From positions 1 through 9,434 of the forward strand of contig CABUPZ010000092.1 of NCBI GenBank assembly GCA_902493585.1: DNA of 9,434 nt. The letters run 5' to 3'. The position numbers and the translations under genes were made by a program. Shown piece after piece: positions 6,601 to 9,434 of this stretch (its first letter is position 1; every line of letters begins with the position of its first letter). The notes below the pieces were generated by a model that was not told where the DNA came from, did no database searches, and worked only from the letters and a program-made list of their open reading frames with translations. This DNA is from an uncultured Fusicatenibacter sp. (GTDB lineage Bacteria; Bacillota; Clostridia; Lachnospirales; Lachnospiraceae).

Positions 6601-7809
6601 TTATGATCTGGTCGGGAACTGTCCTTCTTCTTCGATCTTCTTGTTCAGCTCTGCCAGATACAGATCCTCGTCAACCGGGTTCTCTACTTTCTTGCCAAGC
6701 CAGCTGGACAGCTGAATGGCATTTGCCAGGTTTACGCCGTTGATTCCGTCAGAACCCGGAGCCAGAAGCGGGCTTCCTGTCAGGATATGCATTGCAAAGT
6801 TTTCCATAACGGTGGTATGCTGATATCCCCATCCGTCTGTATTCTCGAACTCTTCTACTGTATAAAGTCCATCAGCGCCTGCAGCGTTTCCGGAAGTCAG
6901 TTTTGCAACATCCATCATGGACATAGTTGCGTTCATCTCAGCCTCAGACTGTTTGAATCTGTAAACAGTTGCTTTCTTGCTTCCGTCTACTACGATTTTT
7001 CCTTTGTCCAGGTCGATCTCGAAACGGTCGGTTCCGACAGCGTCATGTGTACAGGTGATGAAGCTTCCTGTTGCGCCGTTCGGATACTCAGTGATAACGG
7101 TAACGTCGTTCTCTACGTTTACTCTCTCTTTGTCTCTGTATGCACCGCAGATGCAGTTGCTGTATACAGTGCTTGGGATACCGCAGATCCACTGCCACAG
7201 GTCTAACTGATGAGGAGCCTGATTTACCAGGACACCGCCGCCTTCGCCGCCCCAGGTAGCTCTCCAAGCGCTCTGTTTGTAGTAGCTGTCCGGACGCCAC
7301 CAGGTGTTGATGATCCAGTTGGAACGACGGATTCCACCCAGTTCACCGGATTCAACGATCTCTTTTACTTTCTGATACAGCTTGTTTGTTCTCTGGTTGA
7401 ACATGATACCGAATGCTACATCCGGATGTTTTGCTGCACACTCGTTCATCTCACGAACCGCTTTTGCGTAAACGCCTGCCGGTTTCTCAACCAGTACGTT
7501 CATGCCGTGCTCCAGGCAGTAGATAGCGATCTCTGTATGCAGATAATGCGGAACTGTAGTGATAACCGCGTCTACTGTACCGGATGCAACCATTTCTTTC
7601 CAGTCTGTGAAGAACGGATACTCCGGATATTTCTCCTTACACATTTTTTCCTTTTCCGGATCGATATCGCAGAGTGCTCCCAGTTCACAGTGCGGCGGGC
7701 ACGGAGCTATCGGCATTCCCGGCATTCCTGCTTTCCCGGTCAAAAAGCCTGCGTATGCTCCACCCTGAGCACCAATTCCGATCAGACCAAAACGAATTTT
7801 TTTCTCCAT
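6601..7809 (-). CDS. Gfo/Idh/MocA family oxidoreductase 1 (NAD(P)-dependent sugar dehydrogenase)
   Basis: Predicted cytosolic NAD(P)-dependent dehydrogenase, 402 residues and so at the long end of the family. Rossmann motif GLIGIGAQGG (G11, G13, G16) and EKPAG with catalytic K109 are clear. So is the active-site segment GGGVLVNQAPHQLDL, with N196 and H200 replacing the usual Asp-x3-His arrangement, and D203. WRPDSYYKQSAWRATW (171-186) precedes it and parallels dehydrogenase 2. An unusual Pro/Cys-rich loop (residues 25-42, with MPGMP and PCPPHC) separates the first helix from strand 2. The C-terminus has an extra helical tail (380-402). GGAGG at 7819-7823 lies 9 bases before the ATG. Second gene of the operon. 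By family precedent it could oxidise a glycoside to a keto-sugar. Substrate and cofactor preference are unknown. Confidence 0.92.
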   Translation of the reverse strand: MEKKIRFGLIGIGAQGGAYAGFLTGKAGMPGMPIAPCPPHCELGALCDIDPEKEKMCKEKYPEYPFFTDWKEMVASGTVDAVITTVPHYLHTEIAIYCLEHGMNVLVEKPAGVYAKAVREMNECAAKHPDVAFGIMFNQRTNKLYQKVKEIVESGELGGIRRSNWIINTWWRPDSYYKQSAWRATWGGEGGGVLVNQAPHQLDLWQWICGIPSTVYSNCICGAYRDKERVNVENDVTVITEYPNGATGSFITCTHDAVGTDRFEIDLDKGKIVVDGSKKATVYRFKQSEAEMNATMSMMDVAKLTSGNAAGADGLYTVEEFENTDGWGYQHTTVMENFAMHILTGSPLLAPGSDGINGVNLANAIQLSSWLGKKVENPVDEDLYLAELNKKIEEEGQFPTRS

Positions 7810-7827
7810 TTGATTTATCCTCCATTC

Positions 7828-7857
7828 TGCTGTCTTTACAGCATAAATTTTTTATGC
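7828..7857 (-). other. Two overlapping small hairpins between TIM-barrel 1 and dehydrogenase 1
   Basis: TGCTGT/ACAGCA (7828-7833, 7838-7843) forms a 6-bp stem with a 4-base loop. GCATAAA/TTTATGC (7841-7847, 7851-7857) forms a 7-bp stem with a 3-base loop. They share bases 7841-7843, so only one can form fully. They span the upstream stop codon and end 5 bases before the next ribosome binding site. A role in mRNA processing or differential expression is possible but not shown. Confidence 0.4.
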
Positions 7858-8733
7858 AAGGCCGATACGATTCAGAATATCCAGAAGTGCATGATACTGC
7901 ATGGAATATCCCTCTGCACCGTCTTTTGCCTTGTTTTCCTTGATAATATTCTCTGCTGCTTCTGTTTCCAGAGAAGCCAGAGAATCAAACAGTACCAGAT
8001 GCGGCTCCAGGGTCAGGAATCCTTCGTAACCCTCGTCGCAGATCGCCTGTTTCAGCAGTTCTTCAATCTTTCCGTCGCCGGTTCCGCATACTACGTTCTC
8101 ATTGTCCGTATATACGGCATCTTTGATGTGGATATATGCCACATGCTCTTTGAGCATCTCCCAGCACTCTTTGGTATCTTCTTTGCACTGTACAAAATTG
8201 GCAAAGTCAAACGCTGCTTTCAGATGCGGACTCGGAATCTCGTCGAAGATCACCTTGCAGCGACGCGCAATATCGCCGTAGATGTCTTTTTCATTCTCAT
8301 GAAGAAGGACTACGTCGTATTTCTCCGCAATCTTCACAAACTCTTTCAGCTTCGCGATTACTTCGTCTTTATAATCGTCCGGATTCTTGTCCTTCGGAAT
8401 ATAGAAGCTGAACATACGGATATAACGGCATCCGCTCATGTTGCACATCTTGCAGATTTCTTCCAGCTGTGCTTTCTGCTTTTCAAAATCTTCCTCGCTG
8501 TCGATCTGGATCTTTCCAATCGGAGATCCCATAGAAGAAATCTTGACCTGAGCCTCATCCAGGCGCGGAAGCAGCTTCTCGGCAAACTCTTCTGCCGTGT
8601 AATCAGCGATTCCCTTTCCATCTGCAGAGCGGAGAGAAATATGATTCATTCCAAGTTCACGCACAACCTGCAGCTGCTTGTCCAACTCAGGGCTGATCTC
8701 ATCAGCAAAACCGGAAATAATAATTTTTTCCAT
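7852..8733 (-). CDS. Xylose isomerase-like TIM-barrel protein (sugar phosphate isomerase/epimerase family), first of two
   Basis: Predicted soluble metal-dependent TIM-barrel enzyme acting on a sugar or keto-sugar. The 293 residues cover a complete domain, starting ISGFADEIS and with a full four-ligand metal site: E146 (LLHENEKD), D176 (AAFDFANF), H202 (YIHIKD) and E243 (LTLEPHL). H145, directly before the first ligand, is a possible acid/base residue. CGTGDG (216-221) is the loop often seen before helix 7 in this family. There is no signal peptide. The start at 8733 has AGGTAGGA just upstream. It is the promoter-proximal gene of the operon. Epimerases such as YcjR, dehydratases such as IolE and DgpC-like keto-glycoside lyases share this fold, so the reaction is open. 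The neighbouring dehydrogenases favour a keto-sugar substrate. Confidence 0.88.
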   Translation of the reverse strand: MEKIIISGFADEISPELDKQLQVVRELGMNHISLRSADGKGIADYTAEEFAEKLLPRLDEAQVKISSMGSPIGKIQIDSEEDFEKQKAQLEEICKMCNMSGCRYIRMFSFYIPKDKNPDDYKDEVIAKLKEFVKIAEKYDVVLLHENEKDIYGDIARRCKVIFDEIPSPHLKAAFDFANFVQCKEDTKECWEMLKEHVAYIHIKDAVYTDNENVVCGTGDGKIEELLKQAICDEGYEGFLTLEPHLVLFDSLASLETEAAENIIKENKAKDGAEGYSMQYHALLDILNRIGLA

Positions 8734-8764
8734 GATATCCTACCTTTCCTCTATATCATAAATT

Positions 8765-8810
8765 TATACATTTATCATACCACAATCTGTTCAAAAATGT
8801 TAGAACAATT
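8765..8810 (-). promoter_or_regulatory. Probable extended -10 promoter of the sugar operon
   Basis: On the - strand TGGTATGAT (8780-8772) is an extended -10 element, TGn followed by a hexamer one mismatch from TATAAT. The best -35 at 18 bases, CTAACA, matches only 4 of 6, so the promoter may depend on an activator or on the TGn contact. It lies about 40 bases before the first operon ATG, in the only sizeable gap on its 5' side. Confidence 0.5.
8788..8807. promoter_or_regulatory. Candidate operator palindrome in the sugar-operon promoter
   Basis: TGTTCAAAAATGTTAGAACA is a 20-base inverted repeat with 8 of 10 pairs matching (TGTTC...GAACA ends perfect). It covers the -35 and spacer region of the operon promoter. 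Size and symmetry suit a dimeric repressor or activator, for instance of the LacI or GntR class. No regulator gene is in the window, so the protein is unknown. The rest of the 8734-8904 gap is A/T-rich, with no gene and no clear terminator for the topoisomerase gene. Confidence 0.45.
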
Positions 8811-8904
8811 TTGGTATACTTTAGCATAATATGATGTTTTCATGAAATATCGACAGGAAATTATCCGCTTTTCTATCTATCTTTCACAAAGAATCAAACA
8901 AATT

Positions 8905-9434
8905 TTATACCCTGATTTTCGTGCCTTTTCCGTCTCTCTTCGCCAGCTTGATACGGTCCGCCAGGGAAATTTCTTTCTCTTTGTAGACGATCCGGTAATC
9001 CATACCGTTTGCCAGCAGATAAGCATGTTCCACGGAATCTCCCGCTCCCAGCCGGATTCCCCGAACGCCGATGGCTGCCTTTTTCTTCTCCGGCACTTCC
9101 TTCACCAGGAACTTCAGGAAATATCCGTCCCCGGACTGAAGAACCACATATTCGTTCTCATCACACACCCCGGCGAACACAAGACTGTCTGTCTCATCGG
9201 AAAGTTTTGTGGCAGCGATCGTCCGCTTCACCACATCAAATTCTGAGCCATCCACCTGTTTTACCATACCTGCCCTGGAGACAAACAGGAGCTTATGGTT
9301 CTTTATATTTTCAAGAGCGTCCACATAGATCATCTGCTCTGCGGCGCTGCTGTAATTTCCAAAGTTGTCGATGGGCGTGCCCTTGTCACGGAATCTTCCG
9401 TAAGGCAGATCCATGACCTTGATCGTATGCATCT
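8905..9434 (-). CDS. Type IIA DNA topoisomerase A subunit (GyrA/ParC family), C-terminal part
   Basis: The last 176 or so codons of a topoisomerase A subunit; the gene runs off the right edge. Only the DNA-wrapping beta-pinwheel domain is visible. Blade-like repeats follow the family pattern: NHKLLFVSRAGMVKQVDGSEF, then SLVFAGVCDENEYVVLQSGDGYFLKF, then HAYLLANGMDYRIVY. The tail is basic (ADRIKLAKRDGKGTKIRV). The MHTIKV at 9432 is probably an internal methionine. No QRRGGKG-type GyrA box is seen in this part, which fits ParC or a second GyrA-like paralogue better than canonical GyrA, but the catalytic half is missing. The gene appears unrelated to the sugar operon. No hairpin terminator is evident after its stop, so some transcription may run into the operon. 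Confidence 0.87.
   Translation of the reverse strand, partial: MHTIKVMDLPYGRFRDKGTPIDNFGNYSSAAEQMIYVDALENIKNHKLLFVSRAGMVKQVDGSEFDVVKRTIAATKLSDETDSLVFAGVCDENEYVVLQSGDGYFLKFLVKEVPEKKKAAIGVRGIRLGAGDSVEHAYLLANGMDYRIVYKEKEISLADRIKLAKRDGKGTKIRV

Noticed and set aside
4663..8733. Assigning the operon directly as the inositol (iol) pathway or the puerarin C-deglycosylation (dgp) cluster
   Set aside because: No iolB, C, D or J-like gene and no DgpB-like small subunit is present, and two genes of each class do not match either layout. Family-level names only are supportable.
7210..8829. Long + strand open frame (about 539 codons) opposite the sugar operon
   Set aside because: It is antisense to two well-recognised genes and the composition is Phe/Cys/His/Leu-rich as expected of a shadow frame. 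It shows no domain motif and no plausible ribosome binding site.
8805..8845. + strand promoter (TATACT at 8815-8820)
   Set aside because: There is no matching -35 at 16-18 bases and no credible + strand gene downstream, where the topoisomerase gene lies on the other strand.
8838..8856. Possible catabolite-repression (cre) site, TGAAATATCGACA
   Set aside because: Spacing and central CG position do not fit the cre consensus on either strand.
1..9434. CRISPR arrays, tRNA/rRNA genes, insertion sequences, phage or toxin-antitoxin genes
   Set aside because: No regularly spaced repeats, cloverleaf-like segments, transposase motifs or terminal inverted repeats were found on reading through both strands.

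Overview
The window looks like chromosomal DNA from a gut-type Firmicute, most probably a Lachnospiraceae-like clostridium. This is inferred from strong AGGAG/GGAGG-type ribosome binding sites, roughly balanced base composition, a CsoR-type copper operator, the ADE1-like long form of PurC, and protein sequences typical of that group. No ribosomal RNA or other species marker is present, so the assignment is an inference.

Layout. At the left edge, on the + strand, is the 3' end of purC (SAICAR synthase). Two tandem hairpins follow, then a complete M24B Xaa-Pro peptidase gene with its own strong terminator (1613-1660). Everything else is on the - strand and is described in its direction of transcription, right to left. 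At the right edge is the 3' end of a type IIA topoisomerase A-subunit gene (C-terminal beta-pinwheel). A promoter region with a candidate palindromic operator (8734-8904) follows. Next is a tight four-gene operon: TIM-barrel sugar isomerase-like protein 1, Gfo/Idh/MocA dehydrogenase 1, Gfo/Idh/MocA dehydrogenase 2, and TIM-barrel protein 2. The gaps are 42, 36 and 30 bases, and a strong terminator closes the operon. Immediately after that come a consensus-like promoter and a CsoR operator driving copA, a copper-exporting P1B-ATPase. copA is broken by a frameshift into two overlapping open frames.

How the genes work together. Paired Gfo/Idh/MocA dehydrogenases and xylose-isomerase-like TIM-barrel enzymes are the hallmark of pathways that oxidise a sugar or glycoside (often at C3), act on the keto-sugar by epimerisation, beta-elimination or hydration, and then reduce it again. 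Known examples are IolG/IolE, YcjS/YcjR, the DgpA/DgpC C-deglycosylation system, and the more recently reported 3-keto-glycoside breakdown routes. This operon has two of each enzyme class and no transporter, kinase, glycosidase or regulator within the window. It is the best candidate here for a little-described catabolic system, and its substrate cannot be read from the sequence.

The copA lesion is unusually legible. Restoring one copy of a 10-base tandem repeat (ATTCCAGGCA) rebuilds both the reading frame and the expected PGKG motif, giving a protein of about 903 residues. That protein has a metal-binding HMA domain at each end. The C-terminal HMA is tethered by six Pro-Glu-Gln-type tetrapeptide repeats.
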